From Planctomycetaceae bacterium (lineage in GTDB: Bacteria; Planctomycetota; Planctomycetia; Planctomycetales; Planctomycetaceae), in contig JAGQQG010000023.1 of NCBI GenBank assembly GCA_020426325.1, positions 1 through 64,000 on the forward strand: DNA of 64,000 bases. Reading direction: 5' to 3'. A program made the translations under genes and the position numbers. Under the pieces are notes generated by a model. The model did not search any database and was not told the origin of the DNA. It saw nothing but the letters and a program-made list of their open reading frames with translations. Below, piece by piece: positions 1 through 9,042 of the stretch (position 1 is its first letter; each line of letters opens with the position of its first letter).

Positions 1-2265
1 CCCGTAGATCACTCCAAAGTTGACCGCCTTGGCGACTCGTCGCATGTCGCTGTCGACATCTTCCGCAGAAACACCATAGACCTGTGAGGCAACTGAACGA
101 TGGATGTCCTCACCCTCACGAAAGGCATGCTGAAGGGCAGGATCCTGACAAAAGTGGGCGAGAATCCGGAGTTCGATCTGCGAATAGTCCATGCAGACGA
201 GTTGCCAGTCGTCGGAGCCTGAAGCGTCAGCGCCGTGTCCCACTGAGTCAACTCGATCTCTCCCTCCTGACGGTCGAGGCTCTGATGAGGCGATGAACGC
301 GCGGCGAATCTGTCGGCCTTCTTCAGTGCGAATCGGGATGTTCTGCAGATTCGGGTCGCTCGATGCGAGACGACCGGTTGCGGCGGATGTCTGACTGAAG
401 GACGTATGAATCCGCCCGGTCTCCGGATTGACCATCGTCGGCAGTGCGTCGAGGTACGTGCCCTTCAACTTGGTAAGTTGGCGGTGCTCCATGATCTTCG
501 CCGGCAGAGGATGTTCGGCTGCGAGGCGAGTCAGCACCTCCTCGTTCGTCGATGCGCCCGTCTTCGTGCGTTTGATGACCGGCAGCCCCAGTTCCTCAAA
601 CAGAACCTTTGCAAGTTGTTTGGGGGAATTCAGATTGAACTCATGTCCGGCAGCGTCGTAGATCTCGTGCATCAGGGCATCAAGCCGTCCGGAAAAGCTG
701 TCACTCTGACGCTTGAGCTCTTCGACATCGACTGTGATGCCGTTGAACTCCATGTCGGCGAGCACACTGATCAGCGGGCGTTCGAGGTCCCAATAGAGAT
801 CAAAGAGGTTCTCGCTTTTGAGTTCGTCGGTGATGATGTCGGCCACCTGCCAGGTGATGTCTGCGTCTTCGCTGGCGTACTCCGCTGCCCGGTCGACCTC
901 GACCTCGAACATCTTGAGTTGCTTCTGCCCTTTACCGATGAGTTCGCTGATCGGGATCATCTTGCGAGAAAGGTAACGCTTGGCCAGATCGTCGAGGCTG
1001 TGTCCGCGCGCGCCAGCGTCGAGCAGGTAGTCGCCGATCATGGGGTCCATCCCCACGCCTTCAAGCATTACACCGGCCCGCCGAAGAACGAGCATGTCGT
1101 ACTTGATGTTCTGGTTGACGATCTCGCGGTTCGGGTCTTCGAGAAACGGTCGCAAAGCTTCGAGGACCGTCTCATGGTCAAGCTTAGGGGTGCCTCGCGG
1201 GGCATCCACGGGAATGTAGTATCCGTGGTGAGCTTCCCAACAGAAGGCCCAGCCGACGATGTCAGCGAGTAACGGGTTCTGACTCGTCGTCTCAAGGTCG
1301 ACACAGAATGACTGTTGTTCGGCCAGTTCTTTAACGAAATCTGCGAAGGCGCTTTCCGTGTCGATCGTCGTCCATTCTCGTTCGGTATCGCGGGCATCTT
1401 TGACTTTTGAGGACGATAAATCAGTCCGCATGGCATCGGCATAACGACGGAATCCGAAATCCTCGAAGAGTTCCAGAAGTTGCTGACGGTTCGGCGCACT
1501 GACCCTGGCCGTCTCCCAGTCATAGTCGAGGTCGAGATCCGTTCTCAGGGTGACGAGATCGCGGCTCATGCGAGCCTGATCGGCGTAAACCTTGAGATTC
1601 TCTGCGAGCTTCTTCCCCGGTGCTTCGTCGGCGTGGGCGAGAATGTTGTCGAGCGAGCCGAACTTCTCGATGAGGGCGGAGGCCTTCTTCGGCCCAACGA
1701 GCGGCACTCCCGGCACGTTGTCAACTGAGTCGCCGACGAGGGATTGAAAGTCGATCACCTGTTCGGGCGTGATGCCCCACTCCTTTAACAGATGCTCTTC
1801 ATCAAGGACCTCGCGTTTACGAATGTTGTACATCTTCACCCGGGGACCGATGAGCTGGCGAAGGTCCTTGTCATTGCTGACGATGCGGACGTCCATGCCA
1901 TCGGCTGCTGCGCGAGTGGCGAGCGTTGCGATGACGTCATCCGCCTCCCAGCCGGGAGCCTGGATGATCGGAATGTTGTACCCTTGAATGACGTCGAAGA
2001 TCATGTTGATCTGCGGTCGCAGGTCGTCTGGCATTTCCTCGCGATGAGCTTTGTACTGATCGTAAATGGCAACCCGTTCCTGCTCCTCGCTCGACTCCAT
2101 CGCACAGATGAGATGGGTGGGCTGCATCTCCTTGATCAAGTATTCGAGATCTCCCGTGAAGCCGTAGACTGCATTCGTCGGCTGCCCCCGCGTTCCCGTC
2201 ATGGGCTGACGGATGGCGTAGTATACCTGAAAAATGAGCGAGAACGTGTCGACGAGGTAAAGCAT
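1..2265 (-). CDS. polA: DNA polymerase I (5' part, truncated by window edge)
   Basis: Family A DNA polymerase for Okazaki fragment maturation and repair. The 755 codons present cover the 5' nuclease domain (about residues 1-290, beginning MLYLVDTFSLIF, with the acidic stretch VSNDKDLRQL), a 3'-5' exonuclease domain with an intact DLE motif (D323, E325), so proofreading is probably active, and the first half of the polymerase domain including motif A (MDYSQIELR, D693). The ATG at 2265-2263 fits the family N-terminus. The C-terminal part, including polymerase motifs B and C, lies left of the window. Oddity: about 25 extra residues (roughly 661-685, sequence starting SSEPRPSGGRDR) sit between the conserved AFIA and the strand before motif A; E. 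coli Pol I has only about three residues there. The matching DNA is a palindromic element (see the repeat at 215-282). Confidence 0.97.
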   Translation of the reverse strand, partial: MLYLVDTFSLIFQVYYAIRQPMTGTRGQPTNAVYGFTGDLEYLIKEMQPTHLICAMESSEEQERVAIYDQYKAHREEMPDDLRPQINMIFDVIQGYNIPIIQAPGWEADDVIATLATRAAADGMDVRIVSNDKDLRQLIGPRVKMYNIRKREVLDEEHLLKEWGITPEQVIDFQSLVGDSVDNVPGVPLVGPKKASALIEKFGSLDNILAHADEAPGKKLAENLKVYADQARMSRDLVTLRTDLDLDYDWETARVSAPNRQQLLELFEDFGFRRYADAMRTDLSSSKVKDARDTEREWTTIDTESAFADFVKELAEQQSFCVDLETTSQNPLLADIVGWAFCWEAHHGYYIPVDAPRGTPKLDHETVLEALRPFLEDPNREIVNQNIKYDMLVLRRAGVMLEGVGMDPMIGDYLLDAGARGHSLDDLAKRYLSRKMIPISELIGKGQKQLKMFEVEVDRAAEYASEDADITWQVADIITDELKSENLFDLYWDLERPLISVLADMEFNGITVDVEELKRQSDSFSGRLDALMHEIYDAAGHEFNLNSPKQLAKVLFEELGLPVIKRTKTGASTNEEVLTRLAAEHPLPAKIMEHRQLTKLKGTYLDALPTMVNPETGRIHTSFSQTSAATGRLASSDPNLQNIPIRTEEGRQIRRAFIASSEPRPSGGRDRVDSVGHGADASGSDDWQLVCMDYSQIELRILAHFCQDPALQHAFREGEDIHRSVASQVYGVSAEDVDSDMRRVAKAVNFGVIYG
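215..282. repeat. Palindromic element inserted in frame within polA
   Basis: The left arm (215-230) reads GAGCCT, five bases, GTCAG. The right arm (267-282) reads CTGAC, five bases, AGGCTC. The outer six and inner five bases pair perfectly, so 13 of 16 positions pair overall around a 36-base centre. The element matches the extra segment of DNA polymerase I almost exactly and keeps the frame. I infer a REP-like or small mobile palindrome domesticated as a surface loop; no second copy is visible in this window. Confidence 0.55.
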
Positions 2266-2277
2266 GGGGAGTTGAAT

Positions 2278-2414
2278 AGTTGACTGGATGATTAGATGAT
2301 TGGCATTGTGCGGAACATCGTTCTCTGGCCATCCGAGGTACTTTGAGGGATATCCGCCAGAGAATCCAGAGGGCGGCAGCGCCTTTTGCTATTCATCGAA
2401 TCATCCAATCAACT
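2278..2414. repeat. Nested inverted repeat between polA and the isomerase gene
   Basis: The outer arms at 2278-2299 and 2393-2414 (AGTTGA, C or T, TGGATGATT, A or C, GATGA) match at 20 of 22 positions in inverted orientation. An inner perfect pair, TTCTCTGGC at 2321-2329 and GCCAGAGAA at 2356-2364, is nested inside. The element lies in the space between two divergently transcribed genes. It resembles a small palindromic intergenic element; it could instead be a cruciform regulatory site for both genes. Confidence 0.5.
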
Positions 2415-2427
2415 GGTCAACCAAACA

Positions 2428-3246
2428 ATGCACCTTGGACTCATCAACTCGGCGTGGGAACAAGCGGGACGTGACACGGCGTGGGGGATCGCAAAAACCG
2501 CGGAGATCGGATTTGACACGATCGACATATTCACCGACCCGTTGTCGATCGACGAGGCCGAGCGGCGGTTGATCAAGACCGAATGCGACAGTCATGGTTT
2601 GCCGGTCGTTTCTGTCTGTTGTGTGGCAGTCGGACTGATCGATTTCAACCCGAGTGTTCAGGAGTTTCACATCGAGAGGACACGAGCGTTCCTCGACCTT
2701 GTGAAGGAGTTCGAAGCGAAGAACCTGTTGCTGGTCTTGGGGGAGTACATCTGGAACCGGGAGGTCATTCCGCCCGAAGTTCAATGGCAGACCGCTGTCG
2801 AGAACTGTCGACGACTGGCGGACTACGCGGCTTCGCTCGGCGTCGAGATCGCATTGGAACTGGAACCGTTCCCATTGTCGTTGCTGAACAACGTCGAACG
2901 AATGACGGCATTTATTGACGACGTGGACCATGAGGCACTGCGGGCCAATATTGACGTGTCTCATCTCTTATTGGCGGGTGTTGCGCCCGAGGAGCTGCGT
3001 CTCCTCAAGGACAAGGCGATCCACGTCCACATCTCGGATTGTGATGGCAAAGTTCATGGTGACCTGCCACCCGGCAGGGGTGTTGTCGAGTTCGGTCCCT
3101 ATCTGGACGAGATTCGTGAACTGCAGATCGATGGTGCGATTTCGATCGAACTTGAGTACTCGCCAGAACCTGACCGCATCGAAGAATGGGTCCGCGAAGC
3201 TTACGACTCGACGGCCAAGCTGATGGCTGAGTACGGTCTGCGATAG
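2428..3246 (+). CDS. Sugar phosphate isomerase/epimerase (TIM barrel, AP-endonuclease-2 superfamily)
   Basis: A 272-residue cytoplasmic protein of the xylose-isomerase-like TIM-barrel superfamily, which isomerises or epimerises sugars using a divalent metal. Typical strand-end residues are visible: the ELEPFP segment (metal-ligand glutamate), NIDVSHLLL, HVHISDCDGKVHGD (histidine and aspartate ligands) and SIELEYSPEP near the C-terminus. I start at ATG 2428 because the family pattern begins at MHLGLINSAW; an upstream in-frame ATG at 2386 would place the N-terminus inside an inverted repeat. It is divergent from polA and not obviously operonic with the polysaccharide genes 390 bases downstream. 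The substrate cannot be read from the sequence. Confidence 0.85.
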   Translation: MHLGLINSAWEQAGRDTAWGIAKTAEIGFDTIDIFTDPLSIDEAERRLIKTECDSHGLPVVSVCCVAVGLIDFNPSVQEFHIERTRAFLDLVKEFEAKNLLLVLGEYIWNREVIPPEVQWQTAVENCRRLADYAASLGVEIALELEPFPLSLLNNVERMTAFIDDVDHEALRANIDVSHLLLAGVAPEELRLLKDKAIHVHISDCDGKVHGDLPPGRGVVEFGPYLDEIRELQIDGAISIELEYSPEPDRIEEWVREAYDSTAKLMAEYGLR

Positions 3247-3636
3247 TTCGAGTGCTCGTTGGATGGTTGCTGCTTCGGTGACCCGTTTTGAGCCCGACGC
3301 AAACGATAACCGCCAGTTGCTGCCTAGAGAGGCGTTGAGTGAATGCTCGCTGAGTGCGGTTGTAGGGGAGCGATTTTCCGACTTGGGCGGGTTATGCCGT
3401 TGTGATGTTTCTATCAAACATCCGACCGCAGCACCGATCGTGAGATTACCTCTTCCTCAACGCAGGGGGTGTATATTTTTTTACTGGAACAGTCTGCGCA
3501 GTCAGCAGCGTCCAGCACCCTCAAGATCTTCAATTGCGTGTCGTTGTCAGGCGATCGCGGTCGTACGCGAACCGGTAACGGTCACCCAGAAGGACGAAGT
3601 GCGCGCGAAAGACCGCATCCGCGCGACTGACAATTC
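3247..3636. other. Intergenic region before the polysaccharide locus
   Basis: No convincing gene is present; the frames open here lack a ribosome-binding site and any recognisable family. An AT-rich tract with TATATTTTTTT near 3472-3482 is the only promoter-like feature, and I could not pair it with a good -35 box. The leader of the exopolysaccharide operon presumably starts here. Confidence 0.4.
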
Positions 3637-5022
3637 ATGGCCTACGTGCTTTTTCTCCTGGCGAACTTCGCACTGTTTGTGCGACCAAGTGAGCTTTCGC
3701 CGATGCTGGAAGGGGTGCAACTCTATCTGTTTCTGATCATCGGTGCGGTCATCTGTGCTGCCCGACCGCTTCAGAATCAGTTGGCACGGAAGGTCTTCAT
3801 TCAGCAGCCGATCAATCTGTGCGTCGTCGGCGTGCTCGTGGGCGTCGCGATGTCGCACCTGAGCCTGATGTATCTGTATGGCTTACGGACAGGCGTGATT
3901 GCGATGTCCAAAACCGTGGTGTACTACCTGCTGCTCGTGGCTTTGGTGAACACGCCTCAACGACTGAGACGATTCTTGATGTGCACGGCGATCTCCGCGT
4001 CGGTGATGATTGCCTTCAGCGTGAAGGATTACTTTCAATTCGTGGGAACGTGGGATGGAAATCCCGAGCTCTACTCTGCCATGCTTCACGATGGGGACCT
4101 GCCTCCAGGGGAAGAGAAGATCCTGAGACACGTCGTCGAACTGAACATGAACGACACAACGGACACAAATCAGCACGTGTACGTTTTCCGCATGAGAGGA
4201 TTGGGGATCTTCAATGACCCTAACGACGTGGCCATTCTGATCGTCGTCGTCTCATTGATCTGTCACTTTTTCCTCACGGACAAGGCTTTGGGACCAGTCC
4301 GCCATGTCTGGTGGATTCCGCTGGGCCTGATGGTCATCGCTATGTATTGCACGCAGTCTCGCGGCGGAATTCTGGCGACCGGAGTGGCCGGGACCGTGTG
4401 GCTTGCGACCAAGTACGGAGGACGTGTCGCGATCGGCCTCGGTGCCCTGATTGTCATGATGCTCCCTTTGGCTGCAGGACGAATCGGAGACATCGCCCTT
4501 TCGTCCGGGACCGGTCAGTCACGAATTCAATTGTGGGGTGATGGCCTGGCGGAACTTGTCTCGCCTCGCATCCTGTTTGGCGTCGGAGAGGGAATGTACC
4601 AGGAGTATGCCCGACTCGTCGCTCACAACTCGTACGTTCACGCATTCGTGGAAATGGGCATCTTCGGAGGGACGTTCTTCTTCGGATGCCTGTTCTTCCC
4701 CGCTTATGCGTTCTTCCGCATGCATCGTGACAAGGTCTACATTCAGGATGAAGACCTCCGTCGTTTACGTCCCTACATGACGGCCATCCTGGCCAGTTGG
4801 TGCATGGGACTCTGCTCGTTGTCTCGGTGTTATGTCGAGTCGACCTACATGATCATCGGCGTGTCGGCCGCCTACATCAACCTGGCCGGTTTCTACCAGT
4901 GGCGGCCCCGGCCCATTCTCATGTTCAACCGGTTTACCGTCGAACGCTGGCTGTTGTGCAGTGCCTGTTTGTTCGTCGGTTGTTTTGTCTTCGTCCGAAT
5001 TTTTGCACGCTACAGCGGATGA
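3637..5022 (+). CDS. O-antigen ligase / Wzy-type polymerase family membrane protein
   Basis: A 461-residue integral membrane protein with roughly ten to twelve hydrophobic segments and a large periplasmic loop (about residues 130-190). The conserved region of the Wzy_C/O-antigen-ligase family is recognisable: TQSRGG followed by a membrane segment, then HNSYVHAFVEMGIFGG in the last third, which carries the histidine of the family signature. It opens a run of polysaccharide genes and is followed 108 bases later by a flippase. I infer that it polymerises lipid-linked repeat units of an exopolysaccharide in a Wzx/Wzy pathway; a ligase role cannot be excluded from sequence. ATG at 3637; no strong Shine-Dalgarno is visible. 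Confidence 0.85.
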   Translation: MAYVLFLLANFALFVRPSELSPMLEGVQLYLFLIIGAVICAARPLQNQLARKVFIQQPINLCVVGVLVGVAMSHLSLMYLYGLRTGVIAMSKTVVYYLLLVALVNTPQRLRRFLMCTAISASVMIAFSVKDYFQFVGTWDGNPELYSAMLHDGDLPPGEEKILRHVVELNMNDTTDTNQHVYVFRMRGLGIFNDPNDVAILIVVVSLICHFFLTDKALGPVRHVWWIPLGLMVIAMYCTQSRGGILATGVAGTVWLATKYGGRVAIGLGALIVMMLPLAAGRIGDIALSSGTGQSRIQLWGDGLAELVSPRILFGVGEGMYQEYARLVAHNSYVHAFVEMGIFGGTFFFGCLFFPAYAFFRMHRDKVYIQDEDLRRLRPYMTAILASWCMGLCSLSRCYVESTYMIIGVSAAYINLAGFYQWRPRPILMFNRFTVERWLLCSACLFVGCFVFVRIFARYSG

Positions 5023-5074
5023 TGAGCGTGATTGCAACTCATCTCAGACGACTTTAATGCAAGGACGTGCAACG

Positions 5075-5134
5075 ATGACCAATGGATTCTCTGAAGCAGG
5101 ATTCACTCTTCACGTGAAATCACAAACGCTGTGA
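5075..5134 (+). CDS. Possible 19-residue leader peptide coupled to the flippase gene
   Basis: An ATG at 5075 with AAGGA nine bases upstream opens a 19-codon frame whose TGA stop overlaps the GTG start of the flippase as GTGA. The flippase GTG has no ribosome-binding site of its own, so translational coupling through this leader is plausible. The peptide (MTNGFSEAG...) matches nothing I know and could be fortuitous. Confidence 0.3.
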   Translation: MTNGFSEAGFTLHVKSQTL

Positions 5135-6618
5135 CTGTTAAGATCAATGTTCTGGCTGGATGGCTGACGCAGGTGACCGTGATGGTCATCGGCTTCTTCC
5201 TGATGCCGTACATCCTGCGTACCATTGGGGATCAACCATATGGAACCTGGGTCTTCGTTAATGCGCTCGTCGGTTATACGGGTCTGCTTTACCTCGGCTT
5301 CGGTGACACGATTGCAAGGTATGTCTCGAAGCATCACGCTCGTGAAGAGTGGGACAAGCTGAACGAGGTCGTGAGCGGCATCTGTGCTGCGTACTGTGTG
5401 AGCGGCGTGATTGCGATCATGGCGTCAGTCGTCGTTGCCCTGCTCGTACCCTGGATCGGTAATTGGGAAGGCTCCTCACTTCGCGAGGTGCAGGGAGTCG
5501 TTCTCATCCTGGGAGTCAACGCGGCCGTTTCGATCATCGGTAGCACAAACGGCGGAGTCTTGTACGGGATTCAGCGATTTGACGTTGAGAAGGGAATCCT
5601 CGTCATTGGCCTGTTCGTCAAGTTGGGTCTGACCCTGTACTTCCTGTCAAACGAGTGGCCGCTGATCACGCTTGCATTGATTTTTGCAGCTCACACGACT
5701 CTCGAACAGGTGCTGTATTACGTATGTGCCCGCTGGCTGGTGCCGACACTCCGGGTCCAATGGCGGCTGGTAACTTGGGCAGCCATCAAGGATTCCTATG
5801 GCTTCGCACTGTTCAGCAGCATGGGGCTGATCGCGGCGAAACTGATCTATGATACCGATTACATCGTAATCGGACTGGCTTTAGGGCAGGCCGCCATCGT
5901 CCCCTACGCGATCGGATCACGGCTGTCAGAGATGATCCGGCGCCCGATCCTGCAGATCGGTGAAGTGTTCCTGCCGCGTGCATCCGAATTGCATGCACAA
6001 TCAAGTCACGACATCCTGCGGTCGCTCTCCGCGCGAGGCATGGGAGTCGCGTTCCTCCTGAGTGCAGGGTTACTGATCGGGGGGACCTACTTCGGCCAGA
6101 TGTTGATCAATCTCTGGATGGGACCGGACTACCCCGAAAGCCGGGCGATTTTTTTGATGTTGATCGGATCACAAGTTGTCGCATCCCCCATCGGCATTCT
6201 GCACATGGTGCTTCTGGGCACGGGTGATGTCCGTTTCCCATCGATGATTCGACTGGGACAGGCAGTGATGAACTTCGCACTCTCACTGATTCTGGTTCAA
6301 TGGTACGGCATCTATGGCGTCGCCGTGGGAACGTTGATTCCCATCTTACTGATGGACCTCGGGGTCTTGCTCCCGTACGGACTGCGCCGTCTCGAAATGC
6401 CATTGGGTTGGTTCCTGCGGATAGGACTCGCACCACACTTATTGCCGCTGGGAGCTTTGTGGGCCTACTCACATAGCATCTCGATGCTGACGCTTCCTGA
6501 GACCTGGCCCGTTTTCCTAGCAGTGACAACAGGAGGCGGGGTGATCCTGCTGCTGACGGCTGGGGCAGTCTGGTATTTCACGCAACGTCTGGCGGTGACC
6601 CCCGCAGTCGTTGACTGA
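5131..6618 (+). CDS. Oligosaccharide flippase family protein (Wzx-like)
   Basis: A 495-residue polytopic membrane protein of the MOP/polysaccharide-synthesis family, which moves undecaprenyl-linked repeat units across the inner membrane. The N-terminus is typical (VLAGWLTQV, then a hydrophobic segment, then a short RTIGDQPYG loop) and about twelve to fourteen hydrophobic segments follow. Only a GTG start at 5131 is available: the first upstream stop in frame is at 5092-5094 and there is no ATG between. The GTG overlaps the stop of a possible leader peptide. The gene lies between the polymerase/ligase and the first glycosyltransferase, as expected for a Wzx/Wzy-dependent locus. Confidence 0.9.
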   Translation: MTVKINVLAGWLTQVTVMVIGFFLMPYILRTIGDQPYGTWVFVNALVGYTGLLYLGFGDTIARYVSKHHAREEWDKLNEVVSGICAAYCVSGVIAIMASVVVALLVPWIGNWEGSSLREVQGVVLILGVNAAVSIIGSTNGGVLYGIQRFDVEKGILVIGLFVKLGLTLYFLSNEWPLITLALIFAAHTTLEQVLYYVCARWLVPTLRVQWRLVTWAAIKDSYGFALFSSMGLIAAKLIYDTDYIVIGLALGQAAIVPYAIGSRLSEMIRRPILQIGEVFLPRASELHAQSSHDILRSLSARGMGVAFLLSAGLLIGGTYFGQMLINLWMGPDYPESRAIFLMLIGSQVVASPIGILHMVLLGTGDVRFPSMIRLGQAVMNFALSLILVQWYGIYGVAVGTLIPILLMDLGVLLPYGLRRLEMPLGWFLRIGLAPHLLPLGALWAYSHSISMLTLPETWPVFLAVTTGGGVILLLTAGAVWYFTQRLAVTPAVVD

Positions 6619-6691
6619 ATTTAAGAACGTCTTGATGTCATCCTCATGACGTTTCTGAGAGGCATTTTCACTCTCCAACACGAAAACCGAG

Positions 6692-7852
6692 ATGAGCACA
6701 ACTCTTGATCATCACACCGGGCAGCATTTAACTGACCAGGTGGAACACGCTGTCAAGCGCATCGGCGTCTGCCACGTGAGTATGCACCTGGCAACGGGTG
6801 GTCTCGAACGGTTGCTAGTCGAGTTCAGTCGGCTTAATGACACCTCACGGTTTTGTCCTCAGTTCGTCGCCATGAGTGACCTGGGTCAACCGGCCGACGA
6901 AATTCGTGGGTATGGCTGCGAGGCAAACTCGTTGCGGTTCGGTCAGGTTGGCAAACTCACCCTGTTGCGGAATTTGGCACGCCGGCTGCGAGAGGACGAC
7001 ATCCGGATTGTGCACACACACAACACGTATGCTCACTTTTACGGGACGCTGGCGGCTCGATGGGCGGGAGTGCCGGTCGTGATCAACACGCAGCACGGCC
7101 GCGGTTGCGGTCCAACTTGGAAACATCGCCTGCAATCTCGGATCGCCAATCGCTGGACGCAGCAGGTCGTCGCAGTTTCGGACGACGCTTTGGACCTCTG
7201 TCGCCGTGACGATCCGCGAGCCGCTTCTCGAATGATGCGCATCTGGAACGGAATCAATGTGACCCGCTTTGCCTATCGGGAACGTCCCGTCACCAATGGA
7301 CCGCCTGTTGCCATCTCGGTCGCACGGCTTTCTCCAGAGAAAGACTTTCCGACACTGTTGAATGCGGTTGCAGAGGTTGTGAAAGAAGTGCCGGACTTTC
7401 GTCTGCAACTCGTCGGTGACGGCATCGAACGAGGAAAACTTGAGAAGCAGTCAAGCGAATTGAACCTTAAGAACCATGTTGAGTTCCTGGGTGAACGATC
7501 GGACGTGCCGGCTCTGCTTGATCGGGCCGGTTTTTTCGTCTCGTCGTCCAGGACTGAAGGCATCTCACTCACATTGCTGGAGGCATCCGCAGTCGGGTTG
7601 CCGATCGTCACGACAGCTGTCGGCGGGAACCCGGAGATCGTCGAGGAGGGACAGACCGGTCGCCTCGTTCCGTCAGAAAACCCCAAAGCCCTTGCGACCG
7701 CGATCATCGACATGTGTCACAACCGTTCGCAGTGGCCCGAAATGGGCAGGCTTGGCCGACATCGTGTTGAGACGGCCTTCGAAATCGGTCGCATGGTCCG
7801 CGAGTATGAGCAGTTGTACGACCAACTTCTTTTGGAACAGACCGGACAGTAG
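6692..7852 (+). CDS. Glycosyltransferase family 4 protein
   Basis: A 386-residue GT-B fold glycosyltransferase. The N-terminal domain carries the glycine-rich acceptor loop (ATGGLERLLVEF, about residues 35-46) and HTHNTYAHFYG. The C-terminal donor-binding domain has ISVARLSPEKDF and the retaining GT4 EX7E region (SRTEGISLTLLEASAVGLP, then GGNPEIV). It adds a sugar from a nucleotide donor at the cytoplasmic face. The gene lies 74 bases after the flippase and 24 bases before the dehydrogenase, consistent with one transcript. Donor and acceptor cannot be assigned. Confidence 0.93.
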   Translation: MSTTLDHHTGQHLTDQVEHAVKRIGVCHVSMHLATGGLERLLVEFSRLNDTSRFCPQFVAMSDLGQPADEIRGYGCEANSLRFGQVGKLTLLRNLARRLREDDIRIVHTHNTYAHFYGTLAARWAGVPVVINTQHGRGCGPTWKHRLQSRIANRWTQQVVAVSDDALDLCRRDDPRAASRMMRIWNGINVTRFAYRERPVTNGPPVAISVARLSPEKDFPTLLNAVAEVVKEVPDFRLQLVGDGIERGKLEKQSSELNLKNHVEFLGERSDVPALLDRAGFFVSSSRTEGISLTLLEASAVGLPIVTTAVGGNPEIVEEGQTGRLVPSENPKALATAIIDMCHNRSQWPEMGRLGRHRVETAFEIGRMVREYEQLYDQLLLEQTGQ

Positions 7853-7875
7853 TCCGGCTGTACTTTTGAATATCA

Positions 7876-9042
7876 ATGCCAGACACACCCTCAAGAATTC
7901 GAGTCGCCCTGCTGGGCTGCGGACAGATTGCTGACGCCCATCTCCAGGAAATTCGCAAGATCGACTTCGCAGAGTTGGTGGCGGTGTGCGATGTGCATCA
8001 GGATCTGGCCGATCAGGCCGCTGCACGGTTTGAGGTGCCGCATGCCTTCACCGACATGCAGCGGATGTTGTCGGCAACGTCGCCGGATGTTGTCCACGTG
8101 ACGACTCCCGCCCACACGCACTGCTCGCTGGCAACGCAACTGCTCGAGTCGGGTGTTCATGTCTACGTCGAGAAGCCGTTCACAGTCGATGTGCCAGAGG
8201 CGGAACGAGTACTGCTGGTCGTCAAGAAGACGGGAAAATCCCTCTGTCTGGGACACGACCAACTATTTGATCCCATCTGGCTCCGGTGCCGCAAGCTCGT
8301 GGACGACGGAGTCATTGGTGAGGTCAGTCATGTCGAGTCGGTGCTCGGGTATCCGCTCAGCGGTCAGTTTGGACGACAAGTCACCGGCGACCCAAACCAT
8401 TGGGTGCGACAACTCCCGGGTGGGTTGTTTCAGAACACAATCTCACATCCCCTGTATCGAATCACCGAGTTTCTGACGGATATCCAGCCGCGTGTTGACG
8501 CTCACTGGTATGCGAGCGGCAATGCGACGTTTCCGACAGAGATGGTCGCCCATCTCCGGGGCAAGACCGTCACGGGATCACTGTTCTTTTCGACACGGAT
8601 TCAGCACCAGCGGATCTCCCGAGTGTACGGACCACGCGGTGGTTTGGAAGTGGATCACGACGGGCAGACGATTCGTTTCATTCGACAAAGCACGCTGCCG
8701 GGAGCATTCGGAAAACTCGAGATCCCCTGGCGACACTGGCGGGAAGGAGCTCGCAATCTACGTCAGAATCTCTGGCGGTTTCTGAAGAGCGACATCCACT
8801 ACTTCGCCGGTATGCGAACGCTGTTCGAGCTGTACTACCGATCGATTCTCGATGGCACGCCACCGCCGATTGCTTACGAGGAAATGTTGCGAGTCACCCG
8901 GCTGATGGACGTCATGTTCCGTCATTGTCGCGTGCGCACAGGAGCCAAGCGACTAGCCGCACTCTCGAGTGCGTCACCTCGAATGGCCGATTGGAAGGCC
9001 AACTGCATGGCAGAGGTGGAAGAAGAGGAGTCGGTCTCATGA
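7876..9042 (+). CDS. Gfo/Idh/MocA family oxidoreductase (sugar nucleotide dehydrogenase candidate)
   Basis: A 388-residue NAD(P)-dependent oxidoreductase. The Rossmann motif GCGQIADAH appears at about residues 14-22, then the family EKP motif (VYVEKPFTVD, about residues 96-105), then the alpha/beta catalytic domain. Unlike the other two members of the family in this window it has no leader peptide, so it acts in the cytoplasm. Its place between a glycosyltransferase and an epimerase suggests that it makes an oxidised or amino-sugar nucleotide for the polysaccharide. Its TGA stop overlaps the next ATG (ATGA), which indicates translational coupling. Confidence 0.88.
   Translation: MPDTPSRIRVALLGCGQIADAHLQEIRKIDFAELVAVCDVHQDLADQAAARFEVPHAFTDMQRMLSATSPDVVHVTTPAHTHCSLATQLLESGVHVYVEKPFTVDVPEAERVLLVVKKTGKSLCLGHDQLFDPIWLRCRKLVDDGVIGEVSHVESVLGYPLSGQFGRQVTGDPNHWVRQLPGGLFQNTISHPLYRITEFLTDIQPRVDAHWYASGNATFPTEMVAHLRGKTVTGSLFFSTRIQHQRISRVYGPRGGLEVDHDGQTIRFIRQSTLPGAFGKLEIPWRHWREGARNLRQNLWRFLKSDIHYFAGMRTLFELYYRSILDGTPPPIAYEEMLRVTRLMDVMFRHCRVRTGAKRLAALSSASPRMADWKANCMAEVEEEESVS

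Noticed and set aside
406..1272. 288-codon open frame on the plus strand
   Set aside because: It is antisense to the exonuclease and polymerase domains of DNA polymerase I, whose protein sequence is clearly conserved on the minus strand.
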